Shown here one piece after another: positions 25,599 to 34,687 of a stretch of DNA of 64,000 nt (the first letter of the stretch is position 1; each line of letters opens with the position of its first letter). The notes beneath the pieces were generated by a model that was not told the origin of the DNA, did not search any database, and saw only the letters and a program-made list of their open reading frames with translations. Source of the stretch: Paenibacillus aurantius (lineage in GTDB: Bacteria; Bacillota; Bacilli; Paenibacillales; NBRC-103111); NCBI RefSeq assembly GCF_032268605.1, contig NZ_CP130318.1, positions 3,134,001 through 3,198,000 on the forward strand, read 5' to 3'. A program made the position numbers and the translations under genes.

Positions 25599-26012
25599 TT
25601 AAAGAGTAAGGCTCTCGGCATCTGCCTGTTTTCGAATGGAGTCTACCGTCTGATTGAAGGCTTGGGCCGCTTTGTAGACATCCAAGGCAGCCTGAAGCCG
25701 CTTGGCTAGATGATCCAACTCGCTTGGATTCTCGGCCTGCTTCACTATCGAGCGTGCCGCCAGAATAAGCTCCTCCTGCGCCGCTCTAACCGAACGATGG
25801 TGTACTTTCTCAATGATCTTAACGGCCATATGAGTATAAATCGCTGAAAATTCCTTATCCTCGATGGACTGCTCTCGAGCCGCGAGGTCGCTCTCCTTGA
25901 TTTCCCAATCGCCGGAATCCGACTTGGAAGCTGCTAAACGACCGTCATTGATCATGTTCAATACGGTCTTGTAATGAACACCAAGCATTAGAGCCGCTTC
26001 TTTAGCATTCAT
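25599..26012 (-). CDS. Helix-turn-helix DNA-binding protein (excisionase/MerR-like N-terminus)
   Basis: A 137-residue protein. Residues 1-45 look like an excisionase-type winged helix (AKEAALMLGVHYKTVLNMINDGRLAA). The remainder is a long helical, probably coiled-coil, segment that may dimerise. No effector domain is seen. It could be a small regulator of unknown targets. It lies next to the gluQ remnant on the same strand; no phage or mobile genes are nearby despite the excisionase-like fold. Confidence 0.7.
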   Translation of the reverse strand: MNAKEAALMLGVHYKTVLNMINDGRLAASKSDSGDWEIKESDLAAREQSIEDKEFSAIYTHMAVKIIEKVHHRSVRAAQEELILAARSIVKQAENPSELDHLAKRLQAALDVYKAAQAFNQTVDSIRKQADAESLTL

Positions 26013-26083
26013 CTTTGCCCACTCTCCTATCCACTATTATCCATATGATAAGAGATAACGAGGGATAGGTAAAGAAGGAAGCT

Positions 26084-26659
26084 TCACCGAACTACGTGTT
26101 TGGCACAATTCAGAAGGTCACAGAACCACTCCGATCCGTTGTAAGTAATCGTGGTAATGGAGGTATTGTGATAATGGGCAACGTCCGGTAATGCGGGCAC
26201 AAGCTCTTTCACCGTTAAGCCGATCAAGGCTCCGTGACTGACTACGGCTATTCTTTTATCGGGGAAGGTCCTTACCATTTCATTGACAAAGGCTAACCCC
26301 CGGTTCGTTACCGAATGATCGTTTTCGATCCCGAGTGGCTGGCTTTCCCACCCAGCGCCCCATCGTTTTATTCGCTCCTCTAATGTCGTTCCTTCCGTTT
26401 CGCCCTTGTGCATTTCCCTTAACCGGGAATCCGTTTGCACCTCCAGACCAAGCGCTCCGGCTAGGATGGCTGCTGTTTCTTTGGCCCTGGAAAGATCGCT
26501 TGAATAGATAAAGTCTACTCCTTCCGCTGCCATTCGAAGGGCCAAGGCTCGTGCCTGCTGACGACCTTGTTCGTTCAGAGGGATATCACTTTGTCCTTGC
26601 GCCCTTCTTTCCGAATTCCAGTCCGTTCTGCCATGCCTAATCCATACGAGCTTCGTCAT
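26084..26659 (-). CDS. Histidine phosphatase family protein (intact)
   Basis: A 191-residue phosphatase of the phosphoglycerate-mutase-like family. The acceptor motif is WIRHGRTDWN at residues 6-15, the phosphate-binding Arg is in SSDLSRAKET, and the second catalytic His is in VVSHGALIG. Substrates in this family range from sugar phosphates to cofactor intermediates. It is the third gene of an operon and overlaps the MerR gene by four bases. It is the intact counterpart of the interrupted gene at 12292-12831. Confidence 0.85.
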   Translation of the reverse strand: MTKLVWIRHGRTDWNSERRAQGQSDIPLNEQGRQQARALALRMAAEGVDFIYSSDLSRAKETAAILAGALGLEVQTDSRLREMHKGETEGTTLEERIKRWGAGWESQPLGIENDHSVTNRGLAFVNEMVRTFPDKRIAVVSHGALIGLTVKELVPALPDVAHYHNTSITTITYNGSEWFCDLLNCAKHVVR

Positions 26660-27090
26660 GATATTCCTCCGTTTTCCGGCAGATGAAGTACCGCCTGCTC
26701 CCTCAGCATGTTCGTGTAATAGGCTCGTTTATTCTCCGCGTACTCCTTGCCGGCCTGAAGCTGCTTCATTCGATGATCCAGATCGTCCAGGTGCCGGTCC
26801 AGCAGCTCGATCCGTTTCTGCAGCATCTCTTTCCAATCCGTTTCCTCCGGCAGATTAAGAAGACAACCGTCCTCCGTAAAGCTTGCAAGATCCTCCAGCT
26901 TCATTCCCGTTTGCTTCATGCTGTGAATAAACCGGATAAACCGCAAATCCTCCTCGCTGTACTGCCGGACACCGTCCTTCCTCCCTTCTTGCCTACGGGG
27001 GTTGGGAAGCAATCCGATTTTTTCATAGTAGCGAAGCGTAAAAGCTGTCACCCCGGATAATCTTGCGATATCCCCGATCGAATAGACCAC
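26656..27090 (-). CDS. MerR family transcriptional regulator
   Basis: A 144-residue regulator. The winged helix (YSIGDIARLSGVTAFTLRYYEKIGLL) is followed by the second helix pair and a long dimerisation coiled coil (QKRIELLDRHLDDLDHRM). It has one Cys in the middle, EDGCLLN, and none of the Cys pairs used by metal sensors. It starts 13 bases after the oxidoreductase gene, and the MerR-type operator before that gene suggests it autoregulates the operon. AdhR/YyaN-type aldehyde or electrophile sensing is a reasonable guess. Confidence 0.85.
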   Translation of the reverse strand: MVYSIGDIARLSGVTAFTLRYYEKIGLLPNPRRQEGRKDGVRQYSEEDLRFIRFIHSMKQTGMKLEDLASFTEDGCLLNLPEETDWKEMLQKRIELLDRHLDDLDHRMKQLQAGKEYAENKRAYYTNMLREQAVLHLPENGGIS

Positions 27091-27103
27091 ACTAGCACCT
27101 TCT

Positions 27104-28120
27104 TCAAAGACATGGATTTGTTAAAACTATTTTACCAGCGGTTTGAGAGGTTTCAAGCAGCTGATGAGCCCGAACGGCTTCCGTTAACGGGATACGCTCG
27201 GCAATTACCGGGTCAATCCGAGCTTCGACCAAGAGATGAAACAGATGGGCAAGGTCTTCGCGGAACCAGTCCGGGCGTTCCTTTCTAAGCGTGGTAATGG
27301 AATAAAGACAGGCGGGATTTCCTTGAGGAGTCGTCTGGTTAGTCATCAGATACGTCCAGTTCTTTGCCCATTCGCTGGAATCCTCCTCTTCGAGAACAGA
27401 GGTATACCCATAGCCGACGAAGTGTCCTTTCTTGTTCAGCGTTTGAAAAGACCGCACCCAATGGCTTCCCCCGATCGGATCAAAAACCGCGTCCACCCCA
27501 TCCGGTACCCGTGACCGCATCAGCTGCACAAAATCTTCGCTTCGGTAATCGATCGGCACGGCCCCGTATCCGGCGACAATGTCGTGCTTGGGGGCCGACG
27601 CCGTGCCATACATCCTCAGCCCTGCAAGCCGGCCGAGCTCGAGAAGCGCCGTCCCCGTGCCTCCGCTTGCTCCGTGAATCAAGATTTGATCTCCTGAGAC
27701 AACCTTTGCGACCCGATGAAGCATTTGATAGGCCGTCACGTAATTCAGGATAACGGCCACCGCTTTACCCATATCGACCCCCTCCGGTACGGGATAGAAC
27801 TCGTCGGCCGTTGCATAGACATACTGGGCATAGCCCCCGGCTCCGTTATAAAATACGGCACCTCGGCTTCCTTTTGGAATCCCCTTTATGCGCTCGCCAA
27901 CCTCATCGACGAAGCCGACCGCCTCATATCCCGGTGTAAAGGGCGTTGCCGGACCTCCCAGAAACTTACCTTCTCTCCGCATCACATCCCCAAGCGCCAC
28001 ACCGGCACTGTGCACCCGGATACGAACTTCATGCGGCTGAGACGGACGCAGAGGCTCCTCGTGGATCTGCAGCTTTTCCGGTCCTCCGTATTCCGATACC
28101 ATCACTCGCTTGTTTCCCAT
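27104..28120 (-). CDS. Quinone oxidoreductase-like medium-chain dehydrogenase (zinc-independent)
   Basis: A 338-residue MDR-superfamily enzyme. The GroES-like N-terminus (GVALGDVMRREGKF; PFTPGYEAVGFVDEVG) lacks the zinc-binding Cys/His set, and the nucleotide motif is HGASGGTGTALLELG. Such enzymes reduce quinones or enals with NADPH. First gene of a three-gene operon with a MerR regulator and a phosphatase. Together with its promoter this suggests a response to reactive carbonyls or electrophiles. Confidence 0.85.
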   Translation of the reverse strand: MGNKRVMVSEYGGPEKLQIHEEPLRPSQPHEVRIRVHSAGVALGDVMRREGKFLGGPATPFTPGYEAVGFVDEVGERIKGIPKGSRGAVFYNGAGGYAQYVYATADEFYPVPEGVDMGKAVAVILNYVTAYQMLHRVAKVVSGDQILIHGASGGTGTALLELGRLAGLRMYGTASAPKHDIVAGYGAVPIDYRSEDFVQLMRSRVPDGVDAVFDPIGGSHWVRSFQTLNKKGHFVGYGYTSVLEEEDSSEWAKNWTYLMTNQTTPQGNPACLYSITTLRKERPDWFREDLAHLFHLLVEARIDPVIAERIPLTEAVRAHQLLETSQTAGKIVLTNPCL

Positions 28121-28158
28121 TTCGTTCGCTCCTTTGTAAAGTTCGCAAGATACCTAGA

Positions 28159-28189
28159 ACTCTACAGGTTAGAGTAAACTCTAAGTCAA
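28159..28189 (-). promoter_or_regulatory. MerR-type promoter/operator of the oxidoreductase operon
   Basis: On the minus strand TTGACT (28189-28184) and TAGAGT (28164-28159) are separated by 19 bases, longer than the usual 17. The spacer holds the palindrome TTAGAGT-TT-ACTCTAA (28169-28184 on the plus strand). A 19-bp spacer with a centred palindrome is the hallmark of MerR-activated promoters, and a MerR gene lies in the operon. Confidence 0.75.
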
Positions 28190-28383
28190 GGGATTTGGGG
28201 AAACCCCAACTTGTGCCTTATCCGCAAAGGAAGTTCTACCCTATTGATTCTCGTGCGCGTAAGGAGGTTTTCTTGCCAACAAAGTTACCGAATCAGACAC
28301 TTGTTATAGAAAATAATCCTTTTTCGGTCTATACTTCGATCTAACAGGTATTTCCATAAGTTGTTCACGAGGAGGAAGGAACC

Positions 28384-29001
28384 ATGGACACCAAATGGCT
28401 GGAATGGGCCAAGCAGATCCAAGCCATCTCTCAAATCGGCCTGACCTATTCGAAGGACCCCTACGACCTCGAGCGGTACGAAGCCTTAAGGGAGTTGAGT
28501 GTGGATATTCTTGCCAACTATACGACGGCGGGCCGGGAGCAGATTAGTCTTACTTTTGCCAGCGAAACGGGTTACGCTACGCCAAAAGTGGACATCCGGG
28601 CAGTTATTTTCGAAAAAGATCAGGTTCTATTGGTTCGGGAAAAGATCGATGGGGCCTGGTCCCTGCCGGGGGGCTGGGCGGATATCGGGTACTCCCCTTC
28701 AGAGGTAGCGGTTAAAGAGGTCAAGGAAGAATCCGGATATGACGTGAAACCAATGCGGCTGCTCGCGGTCCTCGACAAGAAGTTTCATCAGCATCCCCCG
28801 GAGCCATACCATGTCTATAAAATGTTCATCCAATGCAAAATCATAGGGGGAGAAGCCATCAGCGGCTTGGAGACCAGCGAGGTCGCCTTTTTCGGCCGGG
28901 ACCGGCTGCCCGAGCTTTCCGCGGAACGAAACACGGCGGCTCAGATCCAAACGATGTTTGAGTTTCTGCATAACCCGGCCAAAGAGACCCTTCTCGACTA
29001 A
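28384..29001 (+). CDS. Nudix hydrolase with N-terminal NUDIX_N domain (ADP-ribose pyrophosphatase-like)
   Basis: A 205-residue protein. Residues 1-50 match the helical NUDIX_N domain (WLEWAKQIQAISQIGLTY). The Nudix box is GGWADIGYSPSEVAVKEVKE followed by ESGYDV. Proteins with this layout often act on ADP-ribose or related sugar nucleotides. AGGAGGAAGG precedes the ATG. It is one of the few plus-strand genes in this stretch and seems to be monocistronic or joined with the small membrane protein gene that follows. Confidence 0.82.
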   Translation: MDTKWLEWAKQIQAISQIGLTYSKDPYDLERYEALRELSVDILANYTTAGREQISLTFASETGYATPKVDIRAVIFEKDQVLLVREKIDGAWSLPGGWADIGYSPSEVAVKEVKEESGYDVKPMRLLAVLDKKFHQHPPEPYHVYKMFIQCKIIGGEAISGLETSEVAFFGRDRLPELSAERNTAAQIQTMFEFLHNPAKETLLD

Positions 29002-29052
29002 AAATAAGGGGACGAGAAGGACGGGGACTTTTCCAAAAAAGGGATGGGAGAC

Positions 29053-29397
29053 ATGGGCAAAGCTATTAATCTTACCATACGATTTATATTAGAATTGGTT
29101 ATACTCTTTGCACTGGGCTATTGGGGATTTCATTATGATTCGGAATTCATCATTCAGATTCTTTTAGGACTTGGACTGCCGCTTGTTGCAGCTATCCTAT
29201 GGGGAAAGATCATATCTCCAAAAGCGACGATCAAGCTGCCTCTACTTGGCGTCATTTTAACGGAATTGCTGATATTCGGTGCCGCTTTTCTGTGCTTACT
29301 AAGTGATGGATTCAAGGTATTTGCCATAATCTTTCTCTTGGTATCTTTTGTGAACCGATTCATCATTCTCAAGTTCAAGCAAGGGATTGAACTCTAG
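29053..29397 (+). CDS. YrdB/DUF2568 family membrane protein
   Basis: A 114-residue protein with four membrane helices (about residues 5-25, 30-50, 62-83 and 86-106), matching small YrdB-type DUF2568 proteins. Function is unknown. I use the ATG at 29053; an ATG at 29044 would add three residues and has a poorly placed ribosome binding site. It follows the Nudix gene by about 50 bases. Confidence 0.72.
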   Translation: MGKAINLTIRFILELVILFALGYWGFHYDSEFIIQILLGLGLPLVAAILWGKIISPKATIKLPLLGVILTELLIFGAAFLCLLSDGFKVFAIIFLLVSFVNRFIILKFKQGIEL

Positions 29398-29409
29398 CCT
29401 ACCTATTGA

Positions 29410-29859
29410 CTAGAAAAAAATAACGTGAGTGTCCGTATCCGAGCCAGAGATTACTTGAAACCCCAAAGAACGGTAAAAAGCATCAGCAGCGGGATTGTCC
29501 GTTTTCAAGGTTAAGCACTTGTAATGCTTTCTTGCTTCTATCATAACGGCCTGCATAAGCTTTCGGCCAATTCCCGACCGGCGTGCGGAAGGAGAGGTAT
29601 AAAGCCGGCGAACCCGTCCCCTCTCCTTACCAGCGGTGAAAGGATCCCGATTCAGGCCGCCGCAAACGCCCACAACTTCTTTATTGCGCATGGCCATGAA
29701 TAAGGCTTCCCCGTCCTTACCAAATCGGTTGACTCCGGATGCATACTCGTTCACCAGCCTCGTCAGGTGACGAAAGCCTTCCCTTACACTTTCCTCCACC
29801 AACAAATCGAGGCGGTGAATGTCGTGTGATCCGATTTTTCGGATTTCTATCAACTTCAT
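29410..29859 (-). CDS. GNAT family N-acetyltransferase
   Basis: A 149-residue acetyltransferase. Landmarks are the strand/loop RRLYTSPSARRSGIGRKLM, which binds acetyl-CoA, and AADAFYRSLGFQVI at the end. The ATG at 29859 is preferred because GGGAGG precedes it; an upstream extension would run into the HD-domain gene, which ends at 29867. The two genes are seven bases apart and probably cotranscribed. Acceptor unknown. Confidence 0.8.
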   Translation of the reverse strand: MKLIEIRKIGSHDIHRLDLLVEESVREGFRHLTRLVNEYASGVNRFGKDGEALFMAMRNKEVVGVCGGLNRDPFTAGKERGRVRRLYTSPSARRSGIGRKLMQAVMIEARKHYKCLTLKTDNPAADAFYRSLGFQVISGSDTDTHVIFF

Positions 29860-29866
29860 GGCCTCC

Positions 29867-31042
29867 CTACCCTTCCAATGGACTTTTATCCACGTAGAAT
29901 AAATAGCTTTTGGGTGAAAGCCTAGAGAATTCCTTGATGAAGGGCGACCGTTCCCTAACATCTACCCTTTGGTCCTTTTCCCAAACGAAAATGCCTCCCG
30001 TATAATAGCCGTATCTCGGATTAGGCACCAACACTTCCGTTTGGAAGTGCCATTCCGGATGCTTCACCTTCTCCAAAGCTGCTGGACTGGTTTCGTCATC
30101 CACTTCGGTCCACTTCAAGGTAAGCACGGGATTAAGGTAACAAGCGGAAAGTTGAGACAACAATTCGTCTTCCCGTTCCATCCAACTAACGACGACCTGG
30201 TTAATAAAGTCGTCATTCCACTCGAGGTAATGGTCAACCGGCCAGTGGGCGGAAGGGTCTAGGATAGGAAGAAGACGGGGTGGAGTGGGCTCCCACCCTT
30301 TTGATTTATGCAAGAAGGAAGCTCTTCTAAAAATCAGCTTCAGCAAGAGATCCTTTCCCGCAACGAACGGATGGCCAAATCCTCGCTCAAACCAGTCCTT
30401 TCGGACCTTCATAAGATTTTCGATCTCCGGGATCGCCAGCCGGTCGATAACCAAATGATGGTCCTTGTACGTAAGATGATCGATCAGCTTTTGCAAATTG
30501 AAGGAATCTGTCTTAAGCCCGGAATGCCAATGATCTCTCTTATTATAATCCAGGGAATCTGCACCGAGCTGGGAGAATATCACGTTCTCCATGACAGGAA
30601 ATCTTCCGCTCTTGCTTATGACATCCGCGACATCGGTCCGCAATCCGGGTATTCTATCCAAGATTCCGCCAACCTCTTCCTCCTCCTGGATAATCCTTAT
30701 GCTCCATTCTTCATGGTGCCTGCCCGTCATGTACTCAAAGCAATGGGAATAAGGTCCATGCCCGATATCGTGCAGAAGAGCAGCCATTCCCGCGAGTTTT
30801 CTTTCATAAGCGGAAATTTTAATCCCGTTCCCCGTGACCAAACGATCAAGAATAGCAGCCGTATTGGCGTAGACGCCTAAGGAATGAGAAAACCGCGTCT
30901 GAATCGCATCGGGTAGCAGATAGTAAGTGTTTCCTTGCTGTTTCAAGCCTTTTAACCGTTGAAAAGCTTTGGTTTTCATTATATCCAGCATATCCGGGTC
31001 GTCTATTTCTATGAGTCCGTGAATCGGATCGGATAAAATCAA
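29867..31042 (-). CDS. HD-domain phosphohydrolase (dGTPase-like, YwfO-type)
   Basis: A 391-residue metal-dependent phosphohydrolase. The His and HD metal ligands are in TRFSHSLGVY and LLHDIGHGPYSHCFE, and the distant Asp is in ADSLDYNKRD. The N-terminus SDPIHGLIEI is typical of the YwfO/SAMHD1-like group that removes triphosphate from dNTPs. The C-terminal 180 residues are family-specific. It probably controls dNTP pools; the exact nucleotide is not known. Confidence 0.82.
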   Translation of the reverse strand: MILSDPIHGLIEIDDPDMLDIMKTKAFQRLKGLKQQGNTYYLLPDAIQTRFSHSLGVYANTAAILDRLVTGNGIKISAYERKLAGMAALLHDIGHGPYSHCFEYMTGRHHEEWSIRIIQEEEEVGGILDRIPGLRTDVADVISKSGRFPVMENVIFSQLGADSLDYNKRDHWHSGLKTDSFNLQKLIDHLTYKDHHLVIDRLAIPEIENLMKVRKDWFERGFGHPFVAGKDLLLKLIFRRASFLHKSKGWEPTPPRLLPILDPSAHWPVDHYLEWNDDFINQVVVSWMEREDELLSQLSACYLNPVLTLKWTEVDDETSPAALEKVKHPEWHFQTEVLVPNPRYGYYTGGIFVWEKDQRVDVRERSPFIKEFSRLSPKSYLFYVDKSPLEG

Positions 31043-31127
31043 ATCTTACTCCCTCCTCTTGATTCCCTAAATCTTCCTATAGATTCGGCTTCCTCGAGAG
31101 ACTTTCCTTTCTATGACGGGCGCACGC

Positions 31128-32801
31128 CTACTCCCGGTTCCACGTGTCCTTTAGCGGAACGATCCGGTTAATGATAAGCTTGTTTCCCGCGGACGATTTC
31201 GAATCCACACAAAAGTATCCGTGACGGAAAAATTGAAACCTCTGCCCGGGCAAAGCCAGTTTCACAAACGGCTCGATCCTTACGTCCTTTCGGGTAACCA
31301 GCGAATGTGGGTTGACGATACTTGACCAAGGCTCGCCATTCTCTGGAAGGTCATCGTTCAGCAGCAGGCTGTCATAGAGGTGAAGGTCCGCTTGGACGGA
31401 GTGGTCGGCCGACACCCAGTGGATCGTTCCTTTTACCTTGCGCCCGGTAAAGCCCGTGCCGCTTTTGGTAAGCGGATCATAAGTGCAGTGAAGCTCCATT
31501 ACCTCTCCGGTAACAGGATCATGGACGACCTGCTCACACCGGATAAAATACGCACCCTTCAACCGGACTTCAGCCCCCAGGCTAAGGCGGTGGAAGCCTT
31601 TGGGAGGCTCTTCGTTAAAATCTTCCCGCTCGATATAAATGGTTCGAGAGAACGGAACCTTCCTCTCCCCTAATGCTTCATTCTCGCTGTTGTTCGCAAC
31701 CGTCAACCACTCCACCTCACCCTCCGGGTAGTTGGTAATGATCACCTTTAACGGCTGTAATACGGCCATTACACTAATTGTTTGGTCCTTCAGCTCCTGC
31801 CGGATACCGTGATCCAGAAGGGAAATGTGCACCATGCTATGGGCTCGGATGCTGCCGATCTCTTCCATGAACCTTCGAATGCTGCCCGGGGTGTACCCTC
31901 TTCTTCTCATGCCCCGGATCGTCGGCAGCCTGGGATCGTCCCATCCATCAACGTGCCCCTCCTCGACCAGCTGCCTCAAAAAACGTTTGCTCGTCACGAC
32001 TCCCGTCAAGCTGAGCCGGCCGAACTCCCTCTGCCGCGGGGGCTCAGGAATTCCCAGCTCGTTCAAGACCCACTCGTACAAAGGACGGTGGTCTTTAAAC
32101 TCTATCGAGCAGAGGGAGTAGGTAATGCCTTCGATCGCATCCTGAATCGGATGGGCAAAATCGTACATAGGATAGATACACCAGTCCCGTCCCGTCCGGT
32201 AATGCTCAGCATGAATAATCCGGTAAAGAACAGGATCACGGAGGTTCATATTGGGCGAAGCCATATCGATCTTCGCACGGAGAACCTTAGAGCCGTCCGG
32301 GAAAACGCCGTTCTTCATCTTTTCCAGGAGCTCCAAATTTTTCTCCACCGATCGGTTCCGATAAGGGCTGTTGCGGCCGGGTTCTTTAAGGGTCCCCCGG
32401 TACTTCGTCAGCTCGTCGGGGGGAAGATCGCAGACATACGCTTTTCCGCGTTTGATCAGAGTGACCGCGGCCTTGTAGATGTCGTCCGAGTAATCCGAGC
32501 CGTAGTAGATGTGGTCGCCAGGATCGTACCCCAGCCAACGGATGTCCTCCATAATGGCATGGACGTATTCCAAGTCCTCCTTACGTGGATTGGTATCGTC
32601 AAGCCGCAAGTGAAAAGCTCCGTTAAACCTTTGAGCCGCGGTATAGTTCGTGTGGATCGCGTAAGCACTTCCGATGTGAAGGTAGCCGTTGGGCTCGGGA
32701 GGGAAGCGGGTGCACATATCCCGGCTAAACGGACTTTGCTCCAGTTCCTCTCGAATAAGCTTTAAGATAAATGACTCGTTGTTGTCCCTTGGGTGGACCA
32801 T
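31128..32801 (-). CDS. glnS: Glutaminyl-tRNA synthetase (GlnRS)
   Basis: A 557-residue class I synthetase. RFPPEPNGYLHIGSA (residues 32-46) and the second signature VTSKR (269-273) in LSLTGVVTSKRFLRQLVEEGHVDGWDDPR mark it as GlnRS rather than GluRS. The anticodon-binding C-terminus is complete. The HIGH motif reads HIGS, with Ser in place of the last His, and MSK reads TSK. Most Bacillota lack GlnRS and make Gln-tRNA by GatCAB, so this gene is unusual and may be acquired. AAGGAGG precedes the ATG, and a T-box leader controls it. Confidence 0.88.
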   Translation of the reverse strand: MVHPRDNNESFILKLIREELEQSPFSRDMCTRFPPEPNGYLHIGSAYAIHTNYTAAQRFNGAFHLRLDDTNPRKEDLEYVHAIMEDIRWLGYDPGDHIYYGSDYSDDIYKAAVTLIKRGKAYVCDLPPDELTKYRGTLKEPGRNSPYRNRSVEKNLELLEKMKNGVFPDGSKVLRAKIDMASPNMNLRDPVLYRIIHAEHYRTGRDWCIYPMYDFAHPIQDAIEGITYSLCSIEFKDHRPLYEWVLNELGIPEPPRQREFGRLSLTGVVTSKRFLRQLVEEGHVDGWDDPRLPTIRGMRRRGYTPGSIRRFMEEIGSIRAHSMVHISLLDHGIRQELKDQTISVMAVLQPLKVIITNYPEGEVEWLTVANNSENEALGERKVPFSRTIYIEREDFNEEPPKGFHRLSLGAEVRLKGAYFIRCEQVVHDPVTGEVMELHCTYDPLTKSGTGFTGRKVKGTIHWVSADHSVQADLHLYDSLLLNDDLPENGEPWSSIVNPHSLVTRKDVRIEPFVKLALPGQRFQFFRHGYFCVDSKSSAGNKLIINRIVPLKDTWNRE

Positions 32802-32831
32802 GGTGGATTCCTCCTTGTGGAATATTCAGCG

Positions 32832-33123
32832 AAATAAAAAAACTTCACCTCCAAGACGGTTAAGTCTTGGGGACGAAGTTCTCGCGGTGCCACCCCAGGT
32901 TCATTAATATGTCGCCATATTAACCTCTTCAAGTACGGCAGGGTCGAGCCCTGCTTATACTCTAGCCCTATAACGGGAGCGCCCGTCCTGCCATCCCCAT
33001 CGAAGGTTCCGGCAGGCTGCTCTGAGGCTTGGTTCAGGGTTACGTTCCTGCCCCTTTTCAGCTGCCGGGGCTCTCTGCAGAAGAACGGCTTCCCTTACTA
33101 TTCTCGTCATCGCGTTTCAAGTT
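32832..33123 (-). ncRNA. T-box riboswitch leader of glnS
   Basis: The minus strand has the T-box core GGGGTGGCACCGCG (within 32899-32883), then a long terminator (arms within 32839-32880, T-run after). Upstream is Stem I with an AGTA strand and the distal CAGAGAGC element. The strand opposite reads GAACCAAGCC, which could present CAA (Gln) or, in another register, CCA (Pro). Gln fits the gene. The leader fills most of the 397-base gap before the next gene. Confidence 0.9.
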
Positions 33124-33129
33124 GGTCCT

Positions 33130-33158
33130 ATAATACCAGTTCCTTCCTTTCTTGTAAA
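33130..33158 (-). promoter_or_regulatory. Sigma-A promoter of the glnS transcript
   Basis: TTTACA (33158-33153) and TATTAT (33135-33130) are spaced by 17 bases on the minus strand, just ahead of the T-box Stem I. Confidence 0.75.
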
Positions 33159-33198
33159 CGGACATTTGTTTAGTCCTGCTTCTATCTTCTAGGGGGCC

Positions 33199-33639
33199 TC
33201 ACCGGGCAGGTAATCCTGGCAGCAGATCCGGGTACGGGGCTCTTCCCAGGGTAACGATGTATTCGTCCAGCTCCCTCCTCGCGGATTCCGGACGGGCTTC
33301 GTACTGGGCTCTGTTTAGGTAAAGCCCGCTGGAAAAACGGATATGTGTTGACCCGCTCTTCATTTCCAGTTGATACAGCTGTCCGACCCCATTCGGTTCT
33401 GTTCCGACCTTGTGTAATCGGATACTCTTCAAAAGGCTGGTCACCTTTCCAAGTGTCTCTTGATCGGTAATGATAAGCTCACGGCCATCCCCGAAACGAA
33501 CTATCATCTCCTCGAGGCTGAACGAATCGCTGTCCCCTACAAGTAAGAATGGCTCGATCTTGTCTTTGCTATTCCCGCATCCCATCATTAGCACAAGGAA
33601 GACAGCCAGGATGACGCGAAATGATGGTTTTATGGGCAT
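33199..33639 (-). CDS. Putative lipoprotein, unknown function
   Basis: A 146-residue protein with a lipoprotein signal: a basic start, a hydrophobic core, and the lipobox LMMGC at about residues 18-22, so the mature protein is anchored by its Cys. The rest is soluble, with no family I recognise. The ATG at 33639 is chosen because GGTGGAG is better placed for it than for the ATG at 33645. No clear functional link to its neighbours is seen. Confidence 0.65.
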   Translation of the reverse strand: MPIKPSFRVILAVFLVLMMGCGNSKDKIEPFLLVGDSDSFSLEEMIVRFGDGRELIITDQETLGKVTSLLKSIRLHKVGTEPNGVGQLYQLEMKSGSTHIRFSSGLYLNRAQYEARPESARRELDEYIVTLGRAPYPDLLPGLPAR

Positions 33640-33715
33640 AAACATAACTCCACCCCTTTCCTAGCCTCAGACGTAAAAGGGATGGAGAAAGTTACCTGGA
33701 ACCCAATGGCCAGGC

Positions 33716-34597
33716 TTATTTTTCCTGGACCGGGATCCAAATTTCGCTTTTGTAGTTGGGAGCTGTGGTATCCTTGTGCTCATTCCAGAGGATTTCCGGT
33801 CCTTCTTTGACTTCATAGCCTGAGGAGGGGAACCACTCCGAATAAATACGGCCCCAGGTTTCCTGTAGCGTTTGCGGGAAAGGTCCGATTGCTGTGAAGA
33901 CCGCCCACCGGGAAGCCGGAACTTCCAGCTGAACCATCCCGGGACCGGCCTGCTCCGTGGTGGCCACACCGATATAATGGTCGCACTGCCCCTTTTCCTC
34001 CATCCTTCCTTCAGAAAAATTCGTAGAAGCGCTGATGATTCCGGCAGGCTCCATGTTAGACAGCTTCTTCATTTCCTCAATAAGCTTGGGCGTCAAACTT
34101 TGAGACATTGAGGCAATCTCCGGATTCACTCCGTCGAATACAACGGACACCCGCTTTTGGATCCCTACGATACGAAAAGCTTCTTTGTTCTCCAAACGGT
34201 AATTCATTTCTTCTCCTCCTTGAATGGTCAGCTGAAATCTCATCCGAGGGAAGGCTTTGAGGGAATGCCCGTGAATCCGGGCTTCCGAAGGTGTGATGCC
34301 ATGGACCCCCTGAAAAGCCCGGGCAAAGGAATCTGGAGACGAGTAGCCGTACTTCAAAGCGGCATCTATGATTTTGAGATCGCCATGACAGAGCTCGTGG
34401 GCCGCCAAGGTTAACCGCCTGCGCCGGATGTATTCCGATAACGTAATCCCTGCCAGGAAGGAGAACATCCGGGTAAAATGATATTCCGAGCAGCAGGCGA
34501 TTCGGGCAGCCTCCTTATAGTCAATCGTATCGGTTAGATTCTCCTCGATGTAGGACAAAGCTACGTTCCAGTTGGCCAGCAGATCCAAGACATTCAC
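33716..34597 (-). CDS. AraC family regulator with GyrI-like effector-binding domain
   Basis: A 293-residue regulator. Residues 1-105 hold two AraC helix-turn-helix motifs ([41 protein letters not shown]). Residues 130-293 form a GyrI-like small-molecule domain ([24 protein letters not shown]). This Rob/SoxS-with-sensor layout is common in drug- or stress-responsive activators. The ligand and targets are unknown. Confidence 0.85.
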   Translation of the reverse strand: MNVLDLLANWNVALSYIEENLTDTIDYKEAARIACCSEYHFTRMFSFLAGITLSEYIRRRRLTLAAHELCHGDLKIIDAALKYGYSSPDSFARAFQGVHGITPSEARIHGHSLKAFPRMRFQLTIQGGEEMNYRLENKEAFRIVGIQKRVSVVFDGVNPEIASMSQSLTPKLIEEMKKLSNMEPAGIISASTNFSEGRMEEKGQCDHYIGVATTEQAGPGMVQLEVPASRWAVFTAIGPFPQTLQETWGRIYSEWFPSSGYEVKEGPEILWNEHKDTTAPNYKSEIWIPVQEK

Positions 34598-34687
34598 GCC
34601 TCCCTCGTTACCTCAAAGATAACAAAACTTCCTTTTCGTTTCCCGACAATGCTTGCACGGTTCTGTGGGGTTCCTCGAGTATGGTAA

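Noticed and set aside
25599-26012. Excisionase-like protein as a sign of a mobile element
   Set aside because: No integrase, transposase, phage genes or flanking repeats were seen nearby; the fold is common in ordinary regulators.
31782-32765. A 327-codon plus-strand open frame opposite glnS
   Set aside because: Antisense to a conserved synthetase, no ribosome binding site and no recognisable domain.
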